Below are positions 21,910 through 32,125 of a stretch of 64,000 nt of DNA, in pieces. The DNA lies in assembly GCF_900142065.1 (NCBI RefSeq), contig NZ_FSRJ01000004.1:1-64000 (forward strand), read 5' to 3'. This DNA is from Agromyces cerinus subsp. cerinus. GTDB lineage: Bacteria > Actinomycetota > Actinomycetes > Actinomycetales > Microbacteriaceae. The position numbers and the translations under genes are program-made. The stretch's first letter is position 1. Every line of letters starts with the position of its first letter. The notes beneath the pieces were generated by a model. That model worked only from the letters and a program-made list of their open reading frames with translations. It was not told the DNA's origin and did no database searches.

Positions 21910-24900
21910 CGAAGCGCAGCCCTCTCGGGGTCTCCCGGAATCCGGCGGCGCGCAGCGGCAGGTCGAGCACGGACCCGAACACCGCGCCGCCGTTCACCGT
22001 CTCCACCCGGAGCCGCTCGGTACGGCCCCGGATGAGCGCTGCGGCGAGTGCCGCGGTCGCCGCGGCCAGCGCCGTCGCGTCGTCGGTGAAGACCAGGGTC
22101 GTGCGTCCGCCGCGTTCGAGATAGAGCACCGCCTCGCCGTCGACGACGGCGACGAAGGCGCCGGCCTTGCGCCCCGGACGATGCGCGGTGTCACCCGGCA
22201 GCTCGGGCCAGTCGAGGGCTGCGCCGAACGGATTGGCCGGATCGGTGGCCGCGAGCGCGACCGCCTCGCCCTTCGGCGCCGCGCGGAGGCGGTCGACGGC
22301 GGCGCCCGTCGCGAACTGCGCCCCGCCCTGACCGTCGATGAAGTAGCCCCGACGCACCCGCCCGGAGTCCTCGAAGCCCGAGAGCGTGCGATACGCGAGT
22401 GCGAACCCGCCGACGTGCGCCTCGGCCATGACCGAGCCGCGCGTGACGATGCCGTACCGCTCGAGCAGGGCCTCGCCGAGGGCATGCGCCCGCGGTGTGG
22501 CAGCACTGCTCGCGAGCGGCAGCACCGACCAGCGCCCGGCGGCCCTCGGCGGGTTGGCCCGGGCAGCGGCCGTGCGCCCGGCCTGCACGGTGGCCGCGAG
22601 CGAGCGTCGTGAGAGCGAACCCGCCCGGAGCCGGGCCCGAGGGGTCGGGGCCGCGGTCTTGTGCGCTCCTCCCCCTGCCAGCAGGCCGCGCACCGGGGCG
22701 AAGGTGTCGTTGGTCACGAGCCCGGCCCAGACGAGACGCCAGAGCGCGTCGGCGAGTGCGCGGTCGTCTTCGGAGCCGACGGCCTCGGCCAACTGCCGGA
22801 AGAAGAATCCTCCGCCGCCGCCGAGCACCGCGATGAGCTCGGTCTCGAGTGGGTCGAGTGGTGCGGCCGCGGGTGCAGGCAGCGTGAGCTCGGCCGTCTC
22901 GGCGAGGTGCAGGCTGATCCACCCGTCGTCGCCGCCGAGCGACCCGGTGCCGGCCCAGAGCACCTCGCCCGATGCGGTCAGCTCGTCGAGCATGCCCGGC
23001 CGGTAGTCGGCGACCCTGGCCGGCAGCACGTACGCCTCCCACGCCGAGGCGGGGATGCGCGCGCCCTCGAGCTGCTCGATCACCGCGGCGACGCCGTCGA
23101 CACCGCTGAGCTTGCCGCCCACGTGCTGCCAGGCCGGCAGGAACCGCGCGAACTCGCGGGGCTCGACCGGTTCGACCTCGTTGCGCAGCACCGCGAGCGA
23201 GCGTCGACGGATGCGCCGGAGCACCCCGCTGTCGCACCATTCCATGCCCGACCCGTGCGGCAGGAACTCGCCCTCGACGACGCGGCGCTCCCCGCCGAGC
23301 CTCGCGAGCGCAGCGGATGCCACGGCCTGGCCGATGCCGAAGCGTGCGGCCAGCGCCGGCACGGTGAACGGGCCGTGCGTGCGGGCGTAGCGGGCGACGA
23401 GATCGCCGAGCGGGTCGCGCACCCCCTCGCCGAACACCTCGGGCAGCCCCGGCGGGATCGGCACCCCGAGCGCATCGCGCAGCCTGCTGACGTCTTCGAC
23501 GGCGACGAACCACGACTGGCCGGCGAAGCTCACCGGTGCCGCCCGACGTGCCGCGACGAGTGCGGCGAGCGCCGCTGCGGCATCCGTCTCGTCGTCGACC
23601 CTCGCCGCCACCTCGTCGGCCGTGAGCGGGCCCAGGTCGCCCAGCAGGTCCGCGACGCCCTCCTCGCCTCGCGCGAGGCGCTCGGGGTGGACGCGCTGGA
23701 GCATGCGCTCGACCTCGTCGACCACCTCGGGGTCGAGCAGCTCTCGCAGCTCGACCGTGCCGAGCAGTTCGGCGAGCAGCGCCGGGTCGAGCGAGAGCGC
23801 CGCCGCCCGTCGCTCGGCGAGCGGGGCGTCGCCCTCGTACATGAACGCACCCACGTACCCGAAGAGCAGGCTCGACGCGAAGGGGCTCGGCGACTCGGTC
23901 GTCACGTCGACGAATCGGAGTTCGCGGCGCTCGATGCGCTCGGCGAGACGGGTGAGGGCCGGCAGGTCGTACACGTCTTGCAGGCACTCGCGCACCGCTT
24001 CGAGCACGATCGGGAACTCGGGGAAGTCGCGCGCGACCTCGAGCAGTTGCGATGCCCGCTGCCGCTGCTGCCAGAGCGGGGATCGCTTGCCCGGGTTCGA
24101 CCGCGGCAGGATGAGCGCTCGAGCCGCGCACTCGCGGAACCGCGCTGCGAACAGCGCCGAACCGCCGACATTCGCCGTGACGAGCTCGGTGAGCTCGGCG
24201 GGCTCGAACGCGAAGAGCTCGGCGCCGGGCGGATCGTCGCCCGTGTCGGGCATGCGCAGCACGATGCCGTCGTCGCTCGCCACGGCATTGGAGTCGACGC
24301 CGCTCTGCTCGCGCACTCGCGCGCCGATGGCGAGCGCCCACGGCGCATGCACGCGCATGCCGTAGGGCGAGTGCAGCACGATGCGCCAGTCGCCGAGTTC
24401 GTCGCGGAATCGTTCGACCACGAGGTTCGTGGCATCGGGCACGACCCGGGTCGCCGCGCGCTGGTCGTCGATGAACTTCACGAGGTTCGAGGCGGCGCGC
24501 TCGTCGAGGCCGGCAGCACGGCTGCGAGCGAGGGCGTCGGATGCCGGTGCGCCCGAGAGCTCGGCGATGAACCCGCCGATCGCCGCCCCGAGCTCGGCCG
24601 GGCGGCCGATGCCGTCGCCCTTCCAGAACGGCAGGCGACCCGGCTCGCCGAACGCCGGCGCGACGAGCACCCGGTCGTGCGTGATCTCTTGAATGCGCCA
24701 GCTCGTGGCGCCGAGGGCGAAGACGTCGCCGACCCGCGACTCGTAGACCATCTCTTCGTCGAGCTCGCCGACACGGCGTCCCGGCCCGGCCTCGCCGACC
24801 ATGAAGACACCGAAGAGGCCACGGTCGGGAATCGTGCCGCCACTCGTGACCGCGAGGCGCTGGGCGCCTCGGCGGCCGACGATGGTGCCGGCGTCGCGGT

Positions 24901-26431
24901 CCCAGACGATGCGGGCACGGAGCTCGCCGAAGCGGTCGGACGGGTACCGACCCGCGAGCAGGTCGAGCGTGGCGTCGAACGCCGATCGCGGCAGTGCGGC
25001 ATACGGCGCCGCCCGCCGCACGAGCTCGAACCACGCCTCCACGTCCCATTCGTCGAGCGCGGTCGCCGCGATCGTCTGCTGTGCCAGCACGTCGAGCGGG
25101 TTCGCGGGGATACGGAGCTCTTCGATCGCCCCGCCGATCATGCGCTCTGCGACGACCGCCGAGTGCAGCACGTCGGCGCGGTGCTTCGGGAAGATGAGGC
25201 CCTTCGAGACCTCGCCGACCTGGTGACCGGCCCTGCCGAGCCGCTGCAGCCCACTCGCGACCGAGGGCGGCGATTCCACCTGCATGACGAGGTCGACGGC
25301 GCCCATGTCGATGCCGAGCTCGAGGCTCGAGGTCGCCACGACGCAGCGGAGCCGCCCCGACTTCAGGTCGTCTTCGACGAGGGCGCGCTCCTCCTTGCTC
25401 ACCGAGCCGTGATGCGATCGCGCGATCACGGGTGGGGCTCCGGTCGTGATGCCCGAGGCGCCGACCGCCTCTGCCGGCGTTCGTTTCGCCGCCGCCGGCG
25501 CGGCCGCCGGCACCGTGAGCGCCTCGATCGGCACCGCGGTGCGCTCGGCCCACAGCTCGTTGAGCCGTGCCGTCAACCGCTCGGCGAGACGCCGGGAGTT
25601 CGCGAAGACGATCGTGGAACGGTGGGCGAGCACCTCGTCGAGGATCGCCTCCTCGACGTGCGGCCACACCGTGCCTGCGCCCGTCTCGCCCGCGAGGTCG
25701 GAGAGGTCGTCGACTGGCACCGTGACCCGCAGGTCGAACCGCTTGCCCGAGGCCGGCGCAACGATCGTGACCGCTCGGGTGCCGCCGAGGAACCGCGCCA
25801 CCTCCTCGTGGGGTCGCACCGTCGCCGACAACCCGATGCGCTGCACCGGCGCGGCCGTGAGCTCGTCGAGCCGCTCGAGCGAGAGCGCGAGATGCGAACC
25901 GCGCTTCGTGCCGGCGAGCGCGTGGATCTCGTCGATGATCACCGTCTGCACGCCGCGAAGGGTCTCACGCGCCGCGGAGGTCAGCATGAGGAAGAGCGAC
26001 TCGGGCGTCGTGATGAGGATCTCGGGCGGGTGCGTCACCAGCCGCCGGCGTTCGCCGGGCGGGGTGTCCCCGGAGCGCACCCCGACGGAGACCTCTGGCA
26101 CCTCCATGCCGTGCGCCGCCGCGGTGCGGGCGATGCCGACGAGCGGCGCCCTGAGGTTGCGTTCGACGTCGACGCCGAGCGCCTTCAGCGGCGAGAGGTA
26201 GATGACGCGCGTGCCGGTCGATTCGGCATCGGCCCCCTCGTGGTGCAGCCGGTCGATCGCCCAGAGGAAGGCCGCGAGGGTCTTGCCCGAGCCGGTCGGT
26301 GCGACCACGAGCGAGTGCTCGCCGCGCGAGATCGCCTGCCATGCGCCGTTCTGCACGGTGGTGGGCGCGCTGAACGACTCGGTGAACCACGCCTTGGTCG
26401 CGGGCGAGAACGCGTCGAGCGCCTCCGTCAT
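21896..26431 (-). CDS. lhr: Large ATP-dependent helicase Lhr
   Basis: A 1511-residue superfamily 2 helicase of the long actinobacterial Lhr type (3'-5' DNA or RNA:DNA unwinding). The RecA domains carry Walker A APTGSGKT (44-51) and the Walker B DEIH sequence (VIIDEIHALAGTKRG, about 160). A winged-helix and Lhr-core region follow. The second half, about 650 residues, is the Lhr C-terminal domain thought to mediate oligomerisation. I started at MTEALDAFSP because upstream residues are not family-like; no ribosome site is obvious. Co-transcription with nei suggests DNA repair. Confidence 0.92.
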   Translation of the reverse strand: MTEALDAFSPATKAWFTESFSAPTTVQNGAWQAISRGEHSLVVAPTGSGKTLAAFLWAIDRLHHEGADAESTGTRVIYLSPLKALGVDVERNLRAPLVGIARTAAAHGMEVPEVSVGVRSGDTPPGERRRLVTHPPEILITTPESLFLMLTSAARETLRGVQTVIIDEIHALAGTKRGSHLALSLERLDELTAAPVQRIGLSATVRPHEEVARFLGGTRAVTIVAPASGKRFDLRVTVPVDDLSDLAGETGAGTVWPHVEEAILDEVLAHRSTIVFANSRRLAERLTARLNELWAERTAVPIEALTVPAAAPAAAKRTPAEAVGASGITTGAPPVIARSHHGSVSKEERALVEDDLKSGRLRCVVATSSLELGIDMGAVDLVMQVESPPSVASGLQRLGRAGHQVGEVSKGLIFPKHRADVLHSAVVAERMIGGAIEELRIPANPLDVLAQQTIAATALDEWDVEAWFELVRRAAPYAALPRSAFDATLDLLAGRYPSDRFGELRARIVWDRDAGTIVGRRGAQRLAVTSGGTIPDRGLFGVFMVGEAGPGRRVGELDEEMVYESRVGDVFALGATSWRIQEITHDRVLVAPAFGEPGRLPFWKGDGIGRPAELGAAIGGFIAELSGAPASDALARSRAAGLDERAASNLVKFIDDQRAATRVVPDATNLVVERFRDELGDWRIVLHSPYGMRVHAPWALAIGARVREQSGVDSNAVASDDGIVLRMPDTGDDPPGAELFAFEPAELTELVTANVGGSALFAARFRECAARALILPRSNPGKRSPLWQQRQRASQLLEVARDFPEFPIVLEAVRECLQDVYDLPALTRLAERIERRELRFVDVTTESPSPFASSLLFGYVGAFMYEGDAPLAERRAAALSLDPALLAELLGTVELRELLDPEVVDEVERMLQRVHPERLARGEEGVADLLGDLGPLTADEVAARVDDETDAAAALAALVAARRAAPVSFAGQSWFVAVEDVSRLRDALGVPIPPGLPEVFGEGVRDPLGDLVARYARTHGPFTVPALAARFGIGQAVASAALARLGGERRVVEGEFLPHGSGMEWCDSGVLRRIRRRSLAVLRNEVEPVEPREFARFLPAWQHVGGKLSGVDGVAAVIEQLEGARIPASAWEAYVLPARVADYRPGMLDELTASGEVLWAGTGSLGGDDGWISLHLAETAELTLPAPAAAPLDPLETELIAVLGGGGGFFFRQLAEAVGSEDDRALADALWRLVWAGLVTNDTFAPVRGLLAGGGAHKTAAPTPRARLRAGSLSRRSLAATVQAGRTAAARANPPRAAGRWSVLPLASSAATPRAHALGEALLERYGIVTRGSVMAEAHVGGFALAYRTLSGFEDSGRVRRGYFIDGQGGAQFATGAAVDRLRAAPKGEAVALAATDPANPFGAALDWPELPGDTAHRPGRKAGAFVAVVDGEAVLYLERGGRTTLVFTDDATALAAATAALAAALIRGRTERLRVETVNGGAVFGSVLDLPLRAAGFRETPRGLRFDARG

Positions 26432-26483
26432 GTGTCCATTCAAGCGGATGCCGCCGACGCCGGGGCTGCTGCGCCTGCCGAGG

Positions 26484-27929
26484 TCATCGTTCCGGACCGG
26501 CCTCGGCCCGCATCGCCGACAGCTCACGGGCGACCGCGTCGACCGTGCGACGCACCTCCGCGGCATCCGTTCGCCAGTTGCTCACCGAGAACCGCACGAC
26601 CGCGCGGCCGTGCCAGCGCGACGTCATGGCGAGCACCTCTCCCGCGTTCCAGAGTCGCTCGCTGAGAGCTTCGGTCGCCTCGTCGCTGTCGAGCGCGATG
26701 CAGACCTGGGTGAAGACGACGTCGTTCAGCACCTCCACTCCCGGAAGGGCACCGACGCCGTCGGCGATGCCGCGTGCGGCCTCCGCCAGACCGTCGACGA
26801 GTCGCGCGACGCCGTCGCGACCGAGCGAGCGGAGCACCGCCCAGGTCGGCACGCCCCGGGCCCGCCGCGACAGCTCGGGCGCCTTCTCGTGGGGGTCGGC
26901 GCCGACCTCGGTCGCCTGCAGGTAGCTCGCGTGCATGCCGAGCGCCCGCCGCATCGCAGCCGGATCCCGCACGATCGCGATGCCGCAGTCGTAGGGCACG
27001 TTGAGGGTCTTGTGGGCGTCGGTCGACCACGAGTCGGCGGCCTCGTACCCCGCGGTCAGGTGGCGGAGCGACGGCGACGCCGCCGCCCAGAGCCCGAATG
27101 CGCCGTCGACGTGCACCCACGCCCCCGCCGCGTGCGCCGCCTCGATCGCGGCGGTGAAGTCGTCGAACGCACCGGAGTGGATGTTGCCGGCCTGGAGCGC
27201 GACGATCGCCGGGCCCTCGCCTTGGGAGAGCACGTCAGCCAGCTCGTCGACGCGGATGCGCCCCTGCTCGTCGGCGGGCACCGTGATGGGCGCACCCAAC
27301 CCCAGGTACCGTGCTGCGAGGTCCATGGTGCCGTGGCGCTCGTCGCCGGCGATGAACCGTATCGGCGGGCCGCCCGCGAGCCCCGCCGCCTCGACGTCCC
27401 AGCCCGCCCGGCGCAGCACCTCGCCCCGCGCAGCCGCCATGCACGAGAACTGCGCCATGGTGGCGCCCGTCGTGAAGCCCACGTCGCTCTGCGGCGGCAG
27501 GCCGAGCAGTTCGAGCAGCCATTCGCCGGCGAGCTCCTCGACGGCCACCGCGCCCGGCGTGATCGCTCGGAGCCCCGTGTTCTGGTCCCACGCGGAGACG
27601 AGCCAGTCCGCGCCGAGCGCAACGGGTTGCGTGCCGCCGATCACCCAGCCGTAGAAGCGCGGCGAGCCGATCGCGATGAGGCCGGGCTCGACGCCCTCGG
27701 CCAGGCGCGCGAGAACCTCGAGGTCTGGCTCCCCTGCCTCCGGCAGCTCGCGCCCGAGGCGGTCCTTGATGGCGTCGGCGCTCGCCTGCGGCGGGATCGG
27801 TCGTTCGCGCACCCCTGACAGCCACGCGCGTGCGTGGCGGCCGGATGCCTCGATGACCGCGTCGTACGAGGCATCCGCTGTCTCGGCGGCCCCAACCGCC
27901 GCGCCGTCCGTCGTGTTCGCATCAGTCAT
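26484..27929 (-). CDS. PLP-dependent group II decarboxylase-like enzyme
   Basis: A 481-residue fold-type I PLP enzyme of the aromatic-amino-acid/glutamate decarboxylase superfamily. The PLP lysine is in STDAHKTLNVPYDCG. HVDGAFGLWAA is the Asp motif that holds the PLP ring nitrogen, and GFTTGATMAQFSCMAAAR contacts the phosphate. Substrate cannot be assigned; tryptophan, tyrosine or other acids are possible. The preferred ATG gives MTDANTTDGA; an upstream start adds 12 residues. It appears to be a single-gene unit, 52 nt from lhr. Confidence 0.85.
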   Translation of the reverse strand: MTDANTTDGAAVGAAETADASYDAVIEASGRHARAWLSGVRERPIPPQASADAIKDRLGRELPEAGEPDLEVLARLAEGVEPGLIAIGSPRFYGWVIGGTQPVALGADWLVSAWDQNTGLRAITPGAVAVEELAGEWLLELLGLPPQSDVGFTTGATMAQFSCMAAARGEVLRRAGWDVEAAGLAGGPPIRFIAGDERHGTMDLAARYLGLGAPITVPADEQGRIRVDELADVLSQGEGPAIVALQAGNIHSGAFDDFTAAIEAAHAAGAWVHVDGAFGLWAAASPSLRHLTAGYEAADSWSTDAHKTLNVPYDCGIAIVRDPAAMRRALGMHASYLQATEVGADPHEKAPELSRRARGVPTWAVLRSLGRDGVARLVDGLAEAARGIADGVGALPGVEVLNDVVFTQVCIALDSDEATEALSERLWNAGEVLAMTSRWHGRAVVRFSVSNWRTDAAEVRRTVDAVARELSAMRAEAGPER

Positions 27930-28066
27930 GGCGCACCTGGATTCCGTGCGACGAGCGCACACCACCGATTGTGCGCTGGTTCGCTGGCGTGGTCAACGGC
28001 TCGGCCGGGCGGCGACCACTCCGCTTGGCGGCACCGCGGCCGCTCGAAGGGCTGCGGGGAGCCGGC

Positions 28067-28873
28067 TCAGCCGGCGGGCGTGCCGACGAGCTTCACCGTC
28101 AGCGAATCCACCGACGTCGCGATCACGTCGTCGGCCGCCCAGCGGTGCGCGAGCCGTGCCGTGATCGCGTCGAGCTCCTCACGGCTCAGGCCGGCGACGA
28201 GCTCGAGCCGCACGACGAGCTCGGGTCCCGTGAGGCGGGCCGTCGGGTCGCCCGGGAGCAGGGTCACGCCGAGCACGGCGAGCTCGCGCTCGATCGACGC
28301 CCGGAAGGCGGCGCCGACGGCGGGCGACTCGAACGGTGGCTGCCACTCGTGCGCCTGTGCGACGGACCACACCGCCGGGCGGCGCAGCACGAACTCGGTC
28401 GGCGATCCCGGATCGAGCACGACGAGATCGGTGCCGTCGTCGGCTGCCGCCAGCGCGACGCGCACGCCGTCGGCGGGCACGGGTCTCGCGAGCGGATTCC
28501 ACCGCGACATCGCCTCGACCGAGGCGAACACGGGCAGCACCTTGCGGCCGTCGGGACCCTGCACCGTCACGATCGAGAGCTCCTGGCTCTTGTCGACCGC
28601 GAGGCCGTGCGCGCCGACCTCGGATCCGCCGTCGCCGAGTGCGGCGAGCAGCGGGATCAGGAGGCGGGAACGCGCGAACTCCGCCACCACGGGCGCCTGC
28701 CCGGCATCGCCGGTGCGGAACGCGTCGAGGGCGGCGGCGAGCGCCTCGGGCGCCCGGCCGTCGTCGGAGGCGTGCGTGTTGGGCTGGAAGGATCGCCCGG
28801 CCCAGGGCACACCGGCGGAGTCGGCGGCAGCGGCGTTGTCGCCGGTGCGACCCTCGCCAGCGTCAGCAGTCAC
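28067..28873 (-). CDS. SseB-like protein
   Basis: The 268-residue protein has an SseB N-terminal-type domain: [29 protein letters not shown], then [21 protein letters not shown]. The first ~40 residues are low-complexity and Ala/Gly/Asp-rich. Its GTG overlaps the hisA stop (GTGA), so it is translated with the his genes. Molecular function is unknown; no catalytic motif is visible. Confidence 0.8.
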   Translation of the reverse strand: MTADAGEGRTGDNAAAADSAGVPWAGRSFQPNTHASDDGRAPEALAAALDAFRTGDAGQAPVVAEFARSRLLIPLLAALGDGGSEVGAHGLAVDKSQELSIVTVQGPDGRKVLPVFASVEAMSRWNPLARPVPADGVRVALAAADDGTDLVVLDPGSPTEFVLRRPAVWSVAQAHEWQPPFESPAVGAAFRASIERELAVLGVTLLPGDPTARLTGPELVVRLELVAGLSREELDAITARLAHRWAADDVIATSVDSLTVKLVGTPAG

Positions 28874-29616
28874 TGCGACGCGACATCCAATGCCTCGACC
28901 AGGGTGAACGCGCCTGCGTACAGGGCCTTGCCCACGATCGTTCCCTCGAGGCCGAGCGGAACCAGTTCGCGCAGCGCCACGATGTCGTCGAGGCTCGAGA
29001 TGCCTCCCGACGCGACCACGGGTCGGTGCGTGCGTTCCATCACCTGACGGAGCAGGTCGAGGTTCGGGCCCTGCAGTGTGCCGTCCTTCGTGACGTCGGT
29101 GACGACGTAGCGCGCGGCGCCGGCCTCCTCGAGGCGCTCCATGACCTGCCAGAGGTCACCGCCGTCCTTCGTCCAGCCGCGAGCCGCGAGCGTGGTGCCG
29201 CGCACGTCGAGTCCGACGGCGATCGCCTCGCCGTACTGCGCGATCACGGAGGCGGCCCATTCGGGGTTCTCGAGCGCAGCGGTCCCGAGGTTGATGCGCT
29301 TGGCGCCGATCTCGAGGGCGTGCTCGAGCGACTCGTCGTCGCGGATGCCGCCGGAGAGTTCGACGTTGACACCGCGCACCTGACGGATGGTCTTCTTCAG
29401 CACGGCCGCGTTCGAACCGCGTCCGAACGCGGCGTCGAGGTCGACGAGGTGGATCCACTCCGCGCCCTGATCGGCCCACTCGACCGCAGCGTCGACAGGG
29501 TCGCCGTAGCTGGTCTCGGTGCCGGCCTCGCCCTTGGTCAGGCGCACCGCCTTGCCGCCGGCGACGTCGACCGCCGGGAGCAGCACGAGGCGGGGGGTCT
29601 TGTTGAATTCACTCAT
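28870..29616 (-). CDS. hisA: ProFAR isomerase, HisA/PriA
   Basis: A 248-residue (beta-alpha)8-barrel. It begins [32 protein letters not shown], with catalytic Asp at about residue 17, and the second Asp lies in [15 protein letters not shown]. In many actinobacteria this protein is the dual-substrate PriA, which also performs the TrpF step of tryptophan synthesis. No trpF occurs in this window, so dual function is possible but not shown. A 100-nt gap separates it from hisH; it overlaps the SseB-like gene. Confidence 0.93.
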   Translation of the reverse strand: MSEFNKTPRLVLLPAVDVAGGKAVRLTKGEAGTETSYGDPVDAAVEWADQGAEWIHLVDLDAAFGRGSNAAVLKKTIRQVRGVNVELSGGIRDDESLEHALEIGAKRINLGTAALENPEWAASVIAQYGEAIAVGLDVRGTTLAARGWTKDGGDLWQVMERLEEAGAARYVVTDVTKDGTLQGPNLDLLRQVMERTHRPVVASGGISSLDDIVALRELVPLGLEGTIVGKALYAGAFTLVEALDVASQ

Positions 29617-29674
29617 TCACTGTCCTAGTCATCGCGGTCGCGCCTTGCGAGTCGGCACAGTCACAGCATCCTAG

Positions 29675-29689
29675 TCCGACCGTGTCGGA
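29675..29689 (-). other. Hairpin and possible internal promoter between hisH and hisA
   Basis: TCCGAC (29675-29680) pairs with GTCGGA (29684-29689) around CGT, just after the hisH stop. The minus-strand sequence that follows includes TAGGAT, a plausible -10 for hisA. Either partial termination or an internal start could explain the 100-nt gap in an otherwise overlapping operon. Confidence 0.35.
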
Positions 29690-29716
29690 GCCGGCTGCAC
29701 GTGACGGCCGAACGGC

Positions 29717-30355
29717 TCAGCCGAGGGTCCCGATCCAGTTGGCGAGCAGGCGGATGCCCGCATCGGCCGACTTCTCGGGGTGGAACTGGGTCGCCGTCAA
29801 CGGGCCGTTCTCGACGGCGGCGAGGAACCGGCCGCCGTGCTCGGCCCAGGTCAGCGTCGGCGCAGGGAACGGCGGCTCGACGTCGAGCAGCCACTCCTGA
29901 GCGGCGAACGAGTGCACGAAGTAGAACCGCTCGTCTTCGACGCCGGCGAAGAGCGCGGAGCCCTCACCCGCCTCGACGGTGTTCCAGCCCATGTGCGGCA
30001 GTACCGGGGCGGGCAGTTCGGTGACGACTCCGGGCCATTCGCCGAGACCCTCGGTGTCGACGCCGCGTTCGACGCCGCGCTCGAAGAGCACCTGCATGCC
30101 GACGCAGATGCCGAGCACCGGGCGTCCGCCCGCGAGTCGACGATCGATGATCTCGCCGCCGCGCACCGCGTGCAGCTGGTCCATGACGGCCTTGAAGGCA
30201 CCGACCCCGGGCACGAGGAGCCCGTCGGCTTCGAGCGCTGCCGTGCGATCGGCGGTCACCGTGACCTCGGCACCGGCATGTTCGAGTGCCTTCGCGGCCG
30301 AGTGCACGTTGCCCGAGCCGTAGTCGAGCACGACGACACGACGGCTGCGGGTCAC
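29717..30355 (-). CDS. hisH: Imidazole glycerol phosphate synthase glutaminase subunit
   Basis: A 212-residue class I glutamine amidotransferase that supplies ammonia to HisF. The catalytic Cys lies in [16 protein letters not shown] and the His/Glu pair in TQFHPEKS. The N-terminal [22 protein letters not shown] is typical. Its start overlaps the hisB stop by 4 nt. HisF, the partner subunit, is not in this window. Confidence 0.95.
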   Translation of the reverse strand: MTRSRRVVVLDYGSGNVHSAAKALEHAGAEVTVTADRTAALEADGLLVPGVGAFKAVMDQLHAVRGGEIIDRRLAGGRPVLGICVGMQVLFERGVERGVDTEGLGEWPGVVTELPAPVLPHMGWNTVEAGEGSALFAGVEDERFYFVHSFAAQEWLLDVEPPFPAPTLTWAEHGGRFLAAVENGPLTATQFHPEKSADAGIRLLANWIGTLG

Positions 30356-30966
30356 AGCGCGCCCTTGGTCGACGGCACGCCCGACACCAGTGGGTCGAAC
30401 GCCTTCGCCTGGCGGAACGCGCGCGCGAACGCCTTGAACTCCGCTTCGGCGATGTGGTGGGGGTCGCGGCCGCCGAGCACGGTCACGTGCACCGTGAGCG
30501 CCGCGTTGTATGCGATCGCCTCGAACACGTGACGCACCATGGAACCCGTGAAGTGACCGCCGATGAGGTGGTACTCGAAGCCGGCGGGCTCGCCCGTGTG
30601 CACGAGGAACGGCCGACCCGAGATGTCGACGACCGCCTGCGCGAGCGCCTCGTCGAGCGGCACGAGCGCGTCGCCGTAGCGGGAGATGCCGCGCTTGTCG
30701 CCGAGCGCCTGCTTGATGGCCTGGCCGAGCACGATGCCGACGTCTTCGACCGTGTGGTGCACGTCGATCTCGAGGTCGCCGCTCGCCCGCACCGTCAGGT
30801 CGGTCAACGAGTGCTTCGCGAACGCCGTGAGCAGGTGGTCGTAGAACGGTACACCGGTCTCGATGTCGCTCGACCCGGTGCCGTCGAGGTCGATCGAGAG
30901 GTCGATGCTGGATTCGCTCGTCTCACGCTGCACCCGGGCGGTGCGCGAAGGGCTCGTTGCGGTCAT
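30352..30966 (-). CDS. hisB: Imidazoleglycerol-phosphate dehydratase
   Basis: A 204-residue monofunctional dehydratase (not fused to a phosphatase). The metal-binding His motifs are intact: [13 protein letters not shown] near the N-terminal third, [22 protein letters not shown], and [16 protein letters not shown] near the C-terminus. It overlaps hisC upstream and hisH downstream by 4 nt each. Confidence 0.96.
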   Translation of the reverse strand: MTATSPSRTARVQRETSESSIDLSIDLDGTGSSDIETGVPFYDHLLTAFAKHSLTDLTVRASGDLEIDVHHTVEDVGIVLGQAIKQALGDKRGISRYGDALVPLDEALAQAVVDISGRPFLVHTGEPAGFEYHLIGGHFTGSMVRHVFEAIAYNAALTVHVTVLGGRDPHHIAEAEFKAFARAFRQAKAFDPLVSGVPSTKGAL

Positions 30967-32054
30967 GAGGCAATCCTATTCGGGGCGGATACGGCGATCG
31001 CTTCGAGGAAGGCCGTGGTCTCGGCCTCCGTGCCCGCGGTGACCCGCAGGTGGCCGGGGATGCCGATCTCCCGGATCAGGATGCCGCGGGCGAGCAGCTG
31101 CTCGAACACGGCGCGAGGGTCGTCGACCCCGCCGAACAGCACGAAGTTCGAGCCGCTGCGGTACGGGTGGAAGCCGAGCCGGGCGAGCTCGTCGGAGATG
31201 CGCTCCCGCTGTCCGCGGATCTCGTCGACCATCGCGAGCATCTCGGCCGAGTGGGCGAGCGCGCCGAGAGCGGCCGCCTGGGTCAGCGCCGACAGGTGGT
31301 AGGGCAGGCGCACGAGTCGGAGTGCGTCGATCGCCGCAGGGTCGCCCGCGAGATAGCCGACGCGTGCGCCGGCGAAGGCGAACGCCTTGCTCATCGTGCG
31401 CGAGACGAGCAGACGCGGCCGTCCCTCGAGCAGGGTGAGCGCGCTCGGGGTGCCGGGTTCGGCGAACTCGAAGTACGCCTCGTCGACGACGACGATGCCG
31501 CGTGCGGCGTCGGCGACCGCTTCGATCGTCTCGATCGAGAGCGGCGTGCCCGTCGGGTTGTTCGGCGCGCAGAGCAGCACGATGTCGGGGTCGTGCTCGC
31601 GCACCGCGGCGACTGCCGTCTCGGGGCCGAGCTCGAACTCGTCGTCACGGCCCGCGGTGATCCACTCGGTGCCGGTGCCCGAGGCGAGCAGTCCGTACAT
31701 GGAGTACGTCGGTGCGAACCCCAGCACCGAGCGCCCTGGCCCGCCATAGGCCTGCATGATGTGCTGCAGCACTTCGTTGGACCCGTTCGCCGCCCAGATC
31801 TGCGCGGGGTCGAGATCGTGCCCGAGGTAGTCGGCGAGTGCTCGGCGCAGCGCGGAGAACTCGCGGTCGGGGTAGCGGTTGAGCGTCATGATCGCGGCGG
31901 CGACGCGGGCGACGATGTCGTGCGCGACGGCCTCGGGAATCGGATGCGTGTTCTCGTTGACGTTGAGCGCGACCGGCACGGCCTGCTGCGGAGCCCCGTA
32001 CGGGGTGCGACCGCGGAGGTCGTCGCGGATGGGGAGGTCTTCGAGACTCGTCAC
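30963..32054 (-). CDS. hisC: Histidinol-phosphate aminotransferase
   Basis: A 363-residue class I/II PLP aminotransferase. The PLP lysine is in [20 protein letters not shown], with [10 protein letters not shown] upstream. The GTG start is preceded by TAGGCT and a 6-nt spacer, suggesting a leaderless transcript. This is the first gene of hisC-hisB-hisH-hisA-sseB. In many actinobacteria hisD precedes hisC; here the preceding gene is the LysM protein instead. Confidence 0.94.
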   Translation of the reverse strand: MTSLEDLPIRDDLRGRTPYGAPQQAVPVALNVNENTHPIPEAVAHDIVARVAAAIMTLNRYPDREFSALRRALADYLGHDLDPAQIWAANGSNEVLQHIMQAYGGPGRSVLGFAPTYSMYGLLASGTGTEWITAGRDDEFELGPETAVAAVREHDPDIVLLCAPNNPTGTPLSIETIEAVADAARGIVVVDEAYFEFAEPGTPSALTLLEGRPRLLVSRTMSKAFAFAGARVGYLAGDPAAIDALRLVRLPYHLSALTQAAALGALAHSAEMLAMVDEIRGQRERISDELARLGFHPYRSGSNFVLFGGVDDPRAVFEQLLARGILIREIGIPGHLRVTAGTEAETTAFLEAIAVSAPNRIAS

Positions 32055-32060
32055 CCTGCA

Positions 32061-32066
32061 AGCCTA
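32061..32066 (-). promoter_or_regulatory. his operon -10 element (leaderless)
   Basis: TAGGCT on the minus strand is followed by TGCAGG and the hisC GTG. No good -35 is evident. Confidence 0.55.
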
Positions 32067-32092
32067 ACGAGGCTCGTGCGAGTGTTTCAGTC

Positions 32093-32110
32093 GGTCGTCA
32101 CGTGACGACC
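32093..32110. terminator. 18-bp perfect palindrome between the LysM gene and hisC
   Basis: GGTCGTCACGTGACGACC lies 15 nt beyond the LysM gene stop and about 27 nt upstream of the his -10. It could be a terminator for the LysM gene or an operator for the his operon. The short central loop favours an operator; the position favours a terminator. Confidence 0.5.
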
Positions 32111-32125
32111 GTCACGCGCCGATCG

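Noticed and set aside
22661..26665. 1334-residue open frame on the plus strand opposite lhr
   Set aside because: It is an antisense shadow of a well-supported helicase gene, with Arg/Glu/Asp-rich composition typical of such frames in high-GC DNA and no recognisable domain. The same holds for the other long plus-strand frames opposite ftsK, rnj and the arg genes.
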